Made by a program: the position numbers and the translations under genes. Shown one piece after another: positions 8,354 to 16,453 of a stretch of 50,920 nucleotides of DNA (its first letter is position 1; every line of letters starts with the position of its first letter). Under the pieces are notes generated by a model, which saw nothing but the letters and a program-made list of their open reading frames with translations, did no database searches and was not told where the DNA came from. Source of the stretch: Bacteroidales bacterium (GTDB lineage: Bacteria; Bacteroidota; Bacteroidia; Bacteroidales; Bacteroidaceae); the NCBI GenBank assembly GCA_024690405.1, contig JAILCU010000050.1:1-50920 (forward strand), in the 5' to 3' direction.

Positions 8354-10846
8354 ATGCGTAAATGTCTGTTTGTGGTGCTCTTGCTGTTGGCTGGTGCCCA
8401 TCCCCGGGCGATGGCCCAGACGTTCTATTCCTTGCGCGCTACGCAGGCGCAGACCGTCAGGGGCATCACTCAGGATCCGTCCGGAATGCTCTGGATAGCC
8501 CTGGGCAAATCGCTGATGGCCTATGACGGTTCATCCACACGCCTTTTCACGGATTCGCTACTGACTGCGGCCGGGGCCGTCAACTGCTGTGCCTGCAGTC
8601 CCGACGGTCTTCTTCTGTTAGGTTGTGAACGTGGCTTGGTTACGTTCGACATCAATGCACGCACGTTTGTCGCTGATGAACGACTGTCGGGGGTCAATAT
8701 TCATACGATGGTGAACGATGGCGTTGTCGAATGGCTGGGTACCGACCGCGGCCTCTACCGCAACCGCCAGCGTGTCAGCGGCGCAGAATCCTTCGAGATT
8801 CTTGCGATGGAACTGTTGGACGGAACGCTTTATGCGGGTAGTTACACCGGCCTGTTCCGCTTTGATCCCGTCCACACACGTTGGCTTGCGGTGGCTGAAG
8901 GACAGGTGCCCCTGGTCTCCTGTCTCCAAGCCGTCCCCGCCCGTTCCCAACTCTGCGTTGGCACGGCCGTCAGTTTGATGCGCTACGCTCCTCTGCATAG
9001 CGAAGCGCCTGTGCCCGTGGCTTCAATGCCCGTTGTGAAATGTCTTTGCTACAATGCACAGGGGCACTTACTCATCGGCACCGATAACGGCTTGTTTGTG
9101 CGCACCGAGGACGGTGCCTTGAAGCACATCCTTCACGACGCGCGGGACCATCGATCCATTGCTGGTGATGCCATCTGGAGTCTGTTCTCCGACCGCGACC
9201 ATAATATATGGGTAGGCACGGAGAACGGCCTCTCGCTTCTACCTAACCGTCAGGTGGTTGATATCCGTTCGCTCTCGTCCATCACTCATTCCGGCGACGG
9301 CAACCAGTTGTTCGTTATTCACCGCGATGCTCACAGGCGATGGTGGCTTGGGGGCACTCACGGTCTTATCTGTGTGGATACGCTCGACGGTTCTGCTGCC
9401 AAGCCGAAGTGGTACAGGATGGATGATCCGGTCCACCCCATCCCGCATAACCGCATCCGCGCAATCTATGAGGATGCGGTGTCCGGGTTGTGGGTCGGTT
9501 CGGATGGCGGCTTGCTGCACTACGACGAAACTGCCGACCAGTTCCGGCGGGTGACCATCCAAGGCGATAAGAACCAATGGGTGTATGATCTACAACCAGT
9601 TGAAGGTAACACCGCAGGCCTTGTCCGGGTCACCACCTTCAATGGTGTCTACGAGCTTATGCTGCCGGCTGCGCCAGCGCCATCCCTCACGCCGCAACGG
9701 ACCCTGGCCCAAGGGGCTGCCGCCCCCCAGCGTTCGGTCGAGGCCGTGGTGCAAGGACATAAGTGGACGCTCGGCAGCCCCGTGCTACTGTCCGATCAGT
9801 TTCTCTCGTTGTATTACGATTCTGTCAGCCACAAAATCATCTATGGGGGTGTTGACCAACTGGCCATTGTCGACCCCGACTTGTATTTGCAGCCTCGTCA
9901 TAGGCGCCCGGTTGTTGTTACAAGCGTCCAGGTGAATGGCACCACTGACGTCCCCCTCCCACGTGCTGCCGTTGTGCTGGATTCGGCCTCAGCCCGCCTC
10001 GAGGAACTCCGTTTGCCGTATCGTCACAACAACCTGCTTGTGAGTTTCTCTGATTTCGATTTCTCACCCGAACGGACCTCCACTTATGCTTTCCGGCTCA
10101 GCCGTCAGCAGACCGATTGGGTTTATCTTCCCCACGGACAGAACAGCCTCTTGCTGGCCAATCTGCAGCCCGGCCACTACGAGGTTTTCGTCTGTGATGC
10201 CTCACAGATTGGTACCGACGCAGACCTCCAGCCGTTGCTGCGCCTCTGCATTCTTCCGCCGTGGTATATGTCCTTCTGGGCCTGGGTCGGATACATCTTC
10301 CTGTTCCTGATTCTCGTGGCGGCCATCACTTATGCGTTTTATTTCCGCCGCCGTCTGCTCCACGAACGCCGTCGTCGTGAACTTCTCCTTGCGCGTGCCA
10401 AGCAGAAGGCTGCGCTCCTTGAGAATGACAACGAAGCGCTACAGCGTCAACTGCGGCTGCAATTGCTGGCCGAGGCAGAGAGCGACGGACATCTCTCGGC
10501 CGACGAGCAGTTCTTGTTGCGCATCACAAAATTCGTTGAAGAGAATATTGACCGCTCCGACCTCTCGGTCGGCAGTCTCAGCGACCTCACGGCGACTCCT
10601 TCTAAACAACTCTCGCGACGTTTGCGCCAGCTTACGGGCATGACGACCGTTGAGTTTGTGCGCAATCTTCGCCTCAAGAAGGCTGCCATACTGCTCCATA
10701 ATCCTAATTTCACCATTGCTGAAGTGATGTATATGGTAGGTTTCTCTAATGCCTCTTATTTCACGCGAAGCTTTGTTGCTGAATTTAAAATGACGCCTAC
10801 TGATTATCGCAATCGGGCTGTGACAGACTCCAACCCGCAAACCTAA
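8354..10846 (+). CDS. membrane-spanning AraC-type regulator with HTCS sensor, no kinase
   Basis: 830 residues. A signal-like N-terminus (MRKCLFVVLLLLAGAHPRAMA) is followed by a periplasmic two-component-regulator beta-propeller (about 25-530; repeats such as GLWVGSDGGLLHYD and NIWVGTENGLSLL) and a Y_Y_Y domain (about 560-635). A single membrane helix (641-664, FWAWVGYIFLFLILVAAITY) leads into a basic coiled coil (665-705) and an AraC helix-turn-helix domain (about 720-820; FTIAEVMYMVGFSNASYF). Hybrid two-component systems have HisKA, HATPase and receiver domains between the membrane helix and the HTH; none is present here and the linker is only about 55 residues. Signal transfer across the membrane must therefore be direct. 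It lies directly downstream of GH53, suggesting galactan-derived ligands. Its sibling is at 30714-33119. Confidence 0.9.
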   Translation: MRKCLFVVLLLLAGAHPRAMAQTFYSLRATQAQTVRGITQDPSGMLWIALGKSLMAYDGSSTRLFTDSLLTAAGAVNCCACSPDGLLLLGCERGLVTFDINARTFVADERLSGVNIHTMVNDGVVEWLGTDRGLYRNRQRVSGAESFEILAMELLDGTLYAGSYTGLFRFDPVHTRWLAVAEGQVPLVSCLQAVPARSQLCVGTAVSLMRYAPLHSEAPVPVASMPVVKCLCYNAQGHLLIGTDNGLFVRTEDGALKHILHDARDHRSIAGDAIWSLFSDRDHNIWVGTENGLSLLPNRQVVDIRSLSSITHSGDGNQLFVIHRDAHRRWWLGGTHGLICVDTLDGSAAKPKWYRMDDPVHPIPHNRIRAIYEDAVSGLWVGSDGGLLHYDETADQFRRVTIQGDKNQWVYDLQPVEGNTAGLVRVTTFNGVYELMLPAAPAPSLTPQRTLAQGAAAPQRSVEAVVQGHKWTLGSPVLLSDQFLSLYYDSVSHKIIYGGVDQLAIVDPDLYLQPRHRRPVVVTSVQVNGTTDVPLPRAAVVLDSASARLEELRLPYRHNNLLVSFSDFDFSPERTSTYAFRLSRQQTDWVYLPHGQNSLLLANLQPGHYEVFVCDASQIGTDADLQPLLRLCILPPWYMSFWAWVGYIFLFLILVAAITYAFYFRRRLLHERRRRELLLARAKQKAALLENDNEALQRQLRLQLLAEAESDGHLSADEQFLLRITKFVEENIDRSDLSVGSLSDLTATPSKQLSRRLRQLTGMTTVEFVRNLRLKKAAILLHNPNFTIAEVMYMVGFSNASYFTRSFVAEFKMTPTDYRNRAVTDSNPQT

Positions 10847-10935
10847 CCAGCTTTAGGGTGATGGAATCATTTCCTGCTCTTTCATAGTATGACATCGTGC
10901 CCTCGGTATTTTGTTAACTGGTAAATGCGAGATTT

Positions 10936-11014
10936 TTCACCTCCCGATTTTCACCTTTCTCTTTCACCTTTCTCTTTCTCTTTCTCTTTTCACTTTTCAT
11001 TTTTCACTTTCACT
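10936..11014. repeat. pyrimidine-rich simple repeat
   Basis: Runs of CTTTCT and CACTTTT dominate about 80 bases directly after the regulator gene. It is a low-complexity tract with strand asymmetry and has no coding potential. Function unknown. Confidence 0.7.
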
Positions 11015-11258
11015 TGGTACTGGCATAGACAACGCGGAAGGAGAGTCCTAAGATGAAGAGGGAAATGGATAATCTTATATTACTGTCCGGTAAAAATCTA
11101 AATGTCCCCAATAACGTATCCGAAGAGCCGATATACCGTCATTTCGGATTCGTTTTTCAAAGAGTAAGCCCCCAATTGTCAAAGAGTGTTGGTTCTTCGG
11201 GTGGTGATTCAGCCTTTTCAAGCAGCATCAGCCGATGCAAGCACGTCCATACGCCTGA

Positions 11259-11412
11259 GGCTGAGCGACCCATTGCATGACGCTGAACGACCTGTCGCAT
11301 GAGGCTGAACGACCTGTCGCATGATGCTGAACGACCCGTCGTTTGAGGCTGAGCGACCTGACGTGTGAGGCTGAGCGACCTGACGTTTGAGGCTGAGCGA
11401 CCTTATGCTGGA
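11259..11412. repeat. 22-bp tandem repeat array A (7 units)
   Basis: Seven contiguous units start at 11259, 11281, 11303, 11325, 11347, 11369 and 11391. Most units carry GCTGARCGACC followed by TGTCGCATGA or a close variant. The core CGAC-CT-GTCG in units 2 and 3 is a dyad; the outer units are degenerate. There are no spacers and the period is not a multiple of three, so it is neither a CRISPR nor a coding repeat. It is related to array B at 42951-43072. Confidence 0.9.
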
Positions 11413-11520
11413 AGCCACACATTTTATATCCTATACCTGCTTGATTGTTTCTGACTTTCGCCCTGACCATACTTTTGCTCTATCATACTTTTGCTAGGAC
11501 CCTTATAGTTTTCTCCCTAT

Positions 11521-11554
11521 ACCTATATAGGTCTTTCCTCATAGCTATATAGCT
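11521..11554. repeat. two perfect 12-bp palindromes
   Basis: ACCTATATAGGT (11521-11532) and AGCTATATAGCT (11543-11554) are each self-complementary, share the core CTATATAG and are centred 22 bases apart. The spacing equals the period of the nearby tandem array. They could be protein-binding sites; no partner is identified. Confidence 0.6.
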
Positions 11555-11678
11555 TCTGCCCAAAACCATTAAAGGCTTTTGAAGAAGTCCGCTCCGTTCG
11601 TCTTCAAGAATTGAAAACGGGCGAAAACGGACATTGAAGATCCACCTTTGAGGTCAATCGCTATATTGTTCTATATTG

Positions 11679-11727
11679 TTTTGCACAAAAAAAGTTTTTC
11701 CATTCGCAAAACTTTTTTTGTGCAAAA
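11679..11727. repeat. 20-bp perfect inverted repeat (A/T-rich hairpin)
   Basis: 11679-11698 is the exact reverse complement of 11708-11727, with a nine-base loop. The arms contain TGCAC, seven A and GTTTT. As RNA it would form a long hairpin ending in A- or U-rich sequence on either strand, so a bidirectional terminator between the convergent regulator and GH43 genes is possible, though it lies about 195 bases after the GH43 stop and more than 800 after the regulator stop. Confidence 0.6.
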
Positions 11728-11813
11728 AGAGACGAGAGATGATTCAAAAGGATGACCAACAGCAGGCTTGGCGACAAATTTGACCGTAAAATTTTTACCG
11801 GACACCAATAAAA

Positions 11814-11876
11814 GTTTTTGAGTTTTTAAGTTTTTGAGTTTTTAAGTTTGGGAGTTTTAAGTGTTTGAGTTCTTAA
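11814..11876. repeat. 16-bp tandem repeat, TTAAAAACTCAAAAAC on the minus strand
   Basis: Four tandem units of 15-16 bases (11814, 11830, 11846, 11861); the first two are identical. On the minus strand the unit is TTAAAAACTCAAAAAC, which recurs exactly at 23899-23914 just before the DAHP synthase gene and, in variant form, inside 18234-18288. It lies immediately downstream of the GH43 stop. Confidence 0.75.
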
Positions 11877-11921
11877 GTATAATTGACGAGGTGTGGGACA
11901 CTTGAAACGCTGCAATGATGG

Positions 11922-13544
11922 TCATTTTCTCAATATTCTTATCTCGTCCACGTCCAACCATCCACGGTTTCTTTCTTTACCATCGCTCTGCGCGGTGAAA
12001 CCTAATTTTGCACCAATCCACTTGCCCTGACGCATCGCAAAGGGTTCTCCTACGGAGTGGAAACGGCGGCCGTCGGTGCTATAGGAGAAGCGGCAGGTGC
12101 CGTTGTTCACAGACATACGCAAATATACGTCAAGGAAAATAGCGGGGGCATAAGGCATCGTATCACGAGCGGTGGGGGCAAGTGTGGCGAGTGTGGTCGT
12201 CCGTTCTTTGCCGCCCTCGTCGGCACCGATGCAAGTGTGCTGTTCAAGGCAAAAAGTATCTCCACGGCGCGCCACGGCCAGCATGGAATAATCACGCCCC
12301 ATCATCAGCAGTCCGCCCCACTGTCCTTCACCCTTTGCCGCAAAGCGTACTTTGGCTGTAGCGATGAAACGGGGCGCCGGCGTTTTCTGTAGCAACAGGT
12401 TGGGCGCATTCCATAAACTGCCCTCTTGCCTTTGCGTATATAAGCGATAACAGCCTTCAGCCGTAGGCATACCGTATTCTTGTTTATAGTTCGCATGCCA
12501 CTGCCATTGCAATCCCATTGCTCCGCTCTCGAAGTCGTCGCTCTCCTGAGGGTTCACGATCTCCTGAGATGCCGATCTTGGCTTACGATAGTGTGCATAA
12601 GGTTCACCTTTGTTGCCCATCACAGGCCAGCCCGACGACCAGTCTACAGGTTGCAAATATACTACGCGTCCATAGGCACCGCGATCGTTGAAATGCAAGA
12701 ACCAATCCTCGCCGTAAGCGGTATGAACCCATCCTCCCTGGTGCGGGCCGTTGATGTCGGTTTGTCCTTGTTGCATCACACGCTGCCATTCATAGGGCCC
12801 ATAAGGAGAAAGGGCGCGCATGGCTAGTTGCCATCCCTGCTCCACACCGCCGGCGGGACAAAGAATCCAGTAATATCCGTCGCGGCAATAGAACTTGGGA
12901 CCTTCGGCCGTGTGATTTTCTTGTCCGCCGTCGAACACGATTCGCGGCAGGCCGATGGCACGGGTGCCATCTGCCGCCAACTCGCGCACCGTCAACACCG
13001 AATTGAAACCGGCACGACTGGCAGCCCAGGCATTGACAAGATAGCATCGCCCGTCATCGTCCCACAACGGACACGGGTCAATCATGCCCCGTCCGGCTAC
13101 TACGCACACTGGGGTGCTCCACGGCCCTGCCGCTTCCTTCGCCTTCACCATGAAAATGCCCTGGTCCGGATCGCCCCAATAAATATACAATGAGTCTGCA
13201 TGAAAGCGGATCGACGGAGCCCAAACACCCATTCCGTGAGCGGGGCGGTCGAAGGTCTCCTGCGGTTGCAACTCCGGCAAGGCATGCCCGATAATGCGCC
13301 AATTCACCAAGTCACGCGAATGCAAAATCGGAAGACCGGGTGTACAGTTGAATGAAGAAGCCGTGAGATAGTAGTCCTCGCCCACCGCACAGACGTCGGG
13401 GTCGCTGTAATCGGCGTAAAGTACAGGATTGGTGTATGTGCCGTCACCATTGTCGGGCGACCACACCGGAGAGCGCTGAGCCCCGATTTCCAAACCGACG
13501 GCGGTCAGAGCCAGCGTCAGCCACATCTTCTTCTTCATCATCAT
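11922..13544 (-). CDS. GH43 glycosidase (arabinofuranosidase/xylosidase type)
   Basis: 540 residues, secreted (signal ends EIGAQ). Three candidate ATG codons are consecutive at the start; any gives a working signal peptide. A five-bladed propeller of family GH43 is indicated by NPVLYADYSDPDV (base Asp48), GVWAPSIRF, GMIDPCPLWDDDG (Asp156) and HTAEGPKF (acid Glu214). The C-terminal third (about 350-540) is a concanavalin-like domain typical of GH43 beta-xylosidases and arabinofuranosidases. Its start is 12 bases downstream of the alginate-lyase-family gene stop, so it is third in the GH28 operon. In this context arabinan side-chain cleavage is more likely than xylan cleavage, but the subfamily cannot be settled by eye. 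Confidence 0.9.
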   Translation of the reverse strand: MMMKKKMWLTLALTAVGLEIGAQRSPVWSPDNGDGTYTNPVLYADYSDPDVCAVGEDYYLTASSFNCTPGLPILHSRDLVNWRIIGHALPELQPQETFDRPAHGMGVWAPSIRFHADSLYIYWGDPDQGIFMVKAKEAAGPWSTPVCVVAGRGMIDPCPLWDDDGRCYLVNAWAASRAGFNSVLTVRELAADGTRAIGLPRIVFDGGQENHTAEGPKFYCRDGYYWILCPAGGVEQGWQLAMRALSPYGPYEWQRVMQQGQTDINGPHQGGWVHTAYGEDWFLHFNDRGAYGRVVYLQPVDWSSGWPVMGNKGEPYAHYRKPRSASQEIVNPQESDDFESGAMGLQWQWHANYKQEYGMPTAEGCYRLYTQRQEGSLWNAPNLLLQKTPAPRFIATAKVRFAAKGEGQWGGLLMMGRDYSMLAVARRGDTFCLEQHTCIGADEGGKERTTTLATLAPTARDTMPYAPAIFLDVYLRMSVNNGTCRFSYSTDGRRFHSVGEPFAMRQGKWIGAKLGFTAQSDGKERNRGWLDVDEIRILRK

Positions 13545-13556
13545 TAATGACCTTTG

Positions 13557-16373
13557 TTACTTTACCACTATTTTTTTACCGTCTACGATATAGATGCCTC
13601 TGCGCAACAGATTCATTCCACCGGCAACGCCTACGCGTCGTCCGACGAGGTCGTAGCACTCCGCTGCCTTGATGCGCTGCGAAGTTGTTTTCACATTCCC
13701 GAGGCCATCGGTTTGCTCAACGGCAATCAGTTCAAACGGGAAATCGGAAAGTTGTGTAGCAGAAGCCGGCACAAGCACTCCGTCGCTGTCCAGATTCCAA
13801 TATTTGGCACTGCTACCCGTGCCTGTGTGCATGGCTATGACATTCGTTCCCACAGCGCGGTCTACGAAGAACGGATAATAGGCTGCCACAGCTGTGCGGC
13901 CCGAGACGGCCAATGCCAGACTGTCCTCTGTAGCCAGATTGACGAAAGTGTATTTTGGGGTGTTGTTTCCCTCCACATACCACAACTGGGCCGCGGCATC
14001 GCCCGTCATCGCTGCCGAAGTGGGCGTTTCGCCAGCCCATCGTGCGGCCTCGAACGTCACCATTTCATTCTTGCCGTTGCCGGTCATATAGGTGTCGGTG
14101 GCTACATGCCGCAACACATACTGCCCTGGCACTATCACTGTCGCTTCACTGCTTGTCACATAGACATTGAAGGTGTAAGTGTACTCCGTGTTACGCAAGG
14201 TGAAAGTGGCGGAATAGGTGCCCGAGGCCACAGGGTTCTCAATCGTCAGCGAAGCACCTGTCGAGCCGTCGCTCCAAGTGACCTTTGAGGCGCTGACGGC
14301 GGTCGGCAGTGTCAGGCCGAGCGTCACGGGTACCCCGGCTTGGGTGGCTGCTGAGGCAGTGGTGGCGGTAGTAGTGGTTGTCACAGCGTCGTCTCCCGTG
14401 CCAATCGTCATATAAGGTACTGCGGGGAGCATTTTCACGGTGAAAACCTGCTTGCTCACGGCTCCGCCCTGGTTCTTGAATTCCACCGAATATTCGGCAT
14501 CTGCCGTCACCGACTTGCTGATGGACTCGGTGGTGGCACCGGTATTCCATTTGTAAGTGCCCCAGCCCGCCGAGGGATAGGCGACCATTTTCACGCTCTT
14601 GCCGTAAAGGACTTCCATCGTGCTCGTTTCCACCGCCTCGCCACCTGCCACGGTCATCGAGGGCGTCAGCACGTCGGGACGACAGTCTCCCGTCGATGCA
14701 ATGGCAAAGCACAACTGACTATCAACTCCGCGCGCATTGGTGTAAGTGACGCGATAGACGTAACTGCGGTCTGTGGACACGGTGATGTCGCGGGTGGTCT
14801 CGCCCGTATTCCACTTCCATTGGCCGCTATCCTCCTCTCCTTCAGGCAACTGTGGCTGCAACACCAGGGTCTGACCGGCCGGAACGGTGGTATTGTTGTT
14901 AATGCTGAAGGTATTCACCAGTCCGCCCAACTCGTTGTGTGCGATGGTCTTTCCATCGATATTTCCCCGCGCTCGTTCCTTGGCTAATCCGGGCACGAGA
15001 TTGGTGGTGAAAGAGCCGCTATAGGTCATCTTTCCCGACAATTCAGTTGGCACTTTCTCAGCGGGACAGAGTTGTTCGTCGCGCGTGTTCATCAGCACGG
15101 AATAGCCCAGATGGTCATACCCGCCACTAGTGCTGCCCAAGCCTCCCTCGTCAATACCCATGTCCTTATAGGCCAACTCCGAGAAAGGCATCTTCACGCC
15201 CTTCACACCTTCATAAATACCGATGACCGTGCCCCAGTAGGGCCGCAAATGGGCGCCCAAGGCCGGCTCTGTCATCAGCCATGCACGGCTATCGCTATAA
15301 TAATAACCGCTGGAGGCATAATGATAGTTCACCCAAGGCAGATTGGCGATGCTCTGCGTCTGGGCTGCCACGTATTCTATACCTGCGGCCAAACGATGGT
15401 TCAGATAGGCATACAAGTCATCGCCCTGGTTCCACCCGACCTTGGCCATATCAACGGCCAGTCCCAGTGCCATCGACGAATGACCCACATCGCGACCGCT
15501 CTCGTTCATTTGTCCGAGCACGCCATAAGCACCGGTTTCGAGGTCCGAGGCATAGGTCGTCACCACCAAGTTACCCAAGAACTCTGCCAGACCGTCGTTC
15601 TTGATAGGTACTTCGGTACGCGGATCGGCAAACGTGCCGCACTGATCATATTTGAAATACGACATTCCTTGATTATAAATGAACACATCGTCACAGAGCA
15701 CACCAATGCTGGCTACGCACAAGGCGTTGCACAGACCCCAGTTGCTCCAATAGTGACCGGGAGCCTGCCACCACTTCCCCGAGTTCTCCCAAGTGCCGTT
15801 GCGGCCTCTGAGGAAACCGATGGCCTTAGGGTACCAAACGCTCAGCATCCATTGCTTGAACGTCTCGAAATCCTCAGCACTCCAACCTTCGTAGTCACGC
15901 ACCAACTCCGCCGCCTGTGCAAATTCATAGCCGTAGAGACCTGCAGCCAAGGCATAGTTGCTGTCACCGCCGATATCTTTCGTCGTATTGGCCCAGGCCA
16001 TGAGTATGCGGACGGCTGCGGCTGCATTCGCTTTCGAGTCGGCCAACTTCCACCTGAGCGCGTTTTGGTAAGCCATTGCCGCGCCGCGACAGGCATGCAT
16101 GTAGTTCTCACCACTACCACCGCCACGCACGATTACCTCCAGTGCATTGGTCTGCACGTTCGATTGTGCGTAAGCCGCCGAAGTCAGTTTCTTGTAAGCC
16201 GCATTCACCGTTTCGTTGCCCGCCGCTATTTGAGCACGTACGCGGTCGAAGTCTGCCTGTGTGTGCAGCCCACCCGGATGAATAAAACCGCGGTCTGTGT
16301 CGTAGTCGGTTGTCTGTGCGTTGACGGCAAGCGCTGTCGCCAACAAGCCGCAAAGCATCAATTCCTTTTTCAT
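13557..16373 (-). CDS. alginate-lyase-family protein with Ig-like modules and sorting-like tail
   Basis: 938 residues, secreted (signal ends LAVNAQ). Residues about 29-430 belong to the alginate-lyase superfamily (alpha/alpha-toroid): GFIHPGGLHTQADFDRVR, RGAAMAYQNALRWK and APGHYWSNWGLCN (about 205-216) are landmark segments. Three Ig-like repeats follow (each around a WNTG or WSDG motif, about 480-760), then a ricin-like beta-trefoil segment (about 765-880) and the shared C-terminal tail (CYDLVGRRV ... RRGIYIVDGKKIVVK). Lyases of this fold act on uronic-acid polymers; the unsaturated products would suit the two GH88 enzymes nearby. Substrate is inferred, not shown. The same module order recurs in the larger paralog at 26266-30513. 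Confidence 0.82.
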   Translation of the reverse strand: MKKELMLCGLLATALAVNAQTTDYDTDRGFIHPGGLHTQADFDRVRAQIAAGNETVNAAYKKLTSAAYAQSNVQTNALEVIVRGGGSGENYMHACRGAAMAYQNALRWKLADSKANAAAAVRILMAWANTTKDIGGDSNYALAAGLYGYEFAQAAELVRDYEGWSAEDFETFKQWMLSVWYPKAIGFLRGRNGTWENSGKWWQAPGHYWSNWGLCNALCVASIGVLCDDVFIYNQGMSYFKYDQCGTFADPRTEVPIKNDGLAEFLGNLVVTTYASDLETGAYGVLGQMNESGRDVGHSSMALGLAVDMAKVGWNQGDDLYAYLNHRLAAGIEYVAAQTQSIANLPWVNYHYASSGYYYSDSRAWLMTEPALGAHLRPYWGTVIGIYEGVKGVKMPFSELAYKDMGIDEGGLGSTSGGYDHLGYSVLMNTRDEQLCPAEKVPTELSGKMTYSGSFTTNLVPGLAKERARGNIDGKTIAHNELGGLVNTFSINNNTTVPAGQTLVLQPQLPEGEEDSGQWKWNTGETTRDITVSTDRSYVYRVTYTNARGVDSQLCFAIASTGDCRPDVLTPSMTVAGGEAVETSTMEVLYGKSVKMVAYPSAGWGTYKWNTGATTESISKSVTADAEYSVEFKNQGGAVSKQVFTVKMLPAVPYMTIGTGDDAVTTTTTATTASAATQAGVPVTLGLTLPTAVSASKVTWSDGSTGASLTIENPVASGTYSATFTLRNTEYTYTFNVYVTSSEATVIVPGQYVLRHVATDTYMTGNGKNEMVTFEAARWAGETPTSAAMTGDAAAQLWYVEGNNTPKYTFVNLATEDSLALAVSGRTAVAAYYPFFVDRAVGTNVIAMHTGTGSSAKYWNLDSDGVLVPASATQLSDFPFELIAVEQTDGLGNVKTTSQRIKAAECYDLVGRRVGVAGGMNLLRRGIYIVDGKKIVVK

Positions 16374-16453
16374 AATACCTTTATATATAATATGTACTTT
16401 CTGTGTTTATACCGTTGCGAGTTTTCTTCTGGAAGCCGGGTTCAGTCTCCGCC

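Larger units (their letters stand above)
11084..11804. repeat. segment bounded by 14-bp perfect inverted repeats
   Basis: TGTCCGGTAAAAAT at 11084-11097 is the exact reverse complement of 11791-11804. The enclosed 693 bases hold the 22-bp array and palindromes but no transposase. The flanks (ATTAC on the left, CCAAT on the right) do not form a visible target duplication. It could be a MITE-like or decayed insertion-sequence remnant, or chance pairing of two copies of a dispersed motif. Confidence 0.45.
10847..11921. other. gene-free, repeat-rich interval between convergent genes
   Basis: This stretch of about 1075 bases lies between the ends of the regulator and the GH43 gene. I see no credible coding sequence: short open frames run through repeats whose period is not a multiple of three. 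It holds a pyrimidine-rich tract, a 22-bp tandem array, two 12-bp palindromes, a 20-bp inverted repeat, a 16-bp tandem array, and a pair of 14-bp inverted sequences 11084-11097 and 11791-11804 that bracket most of these. The pieces are listed separately. Confidence 0.75.

Noticed and set aside
11053-11280. 75-codon frame in the repeat-rich gap
   Set aside because: No domain, no promoter, and it runs into the 22-bp array, whose period is incompatible with a conserved frame.
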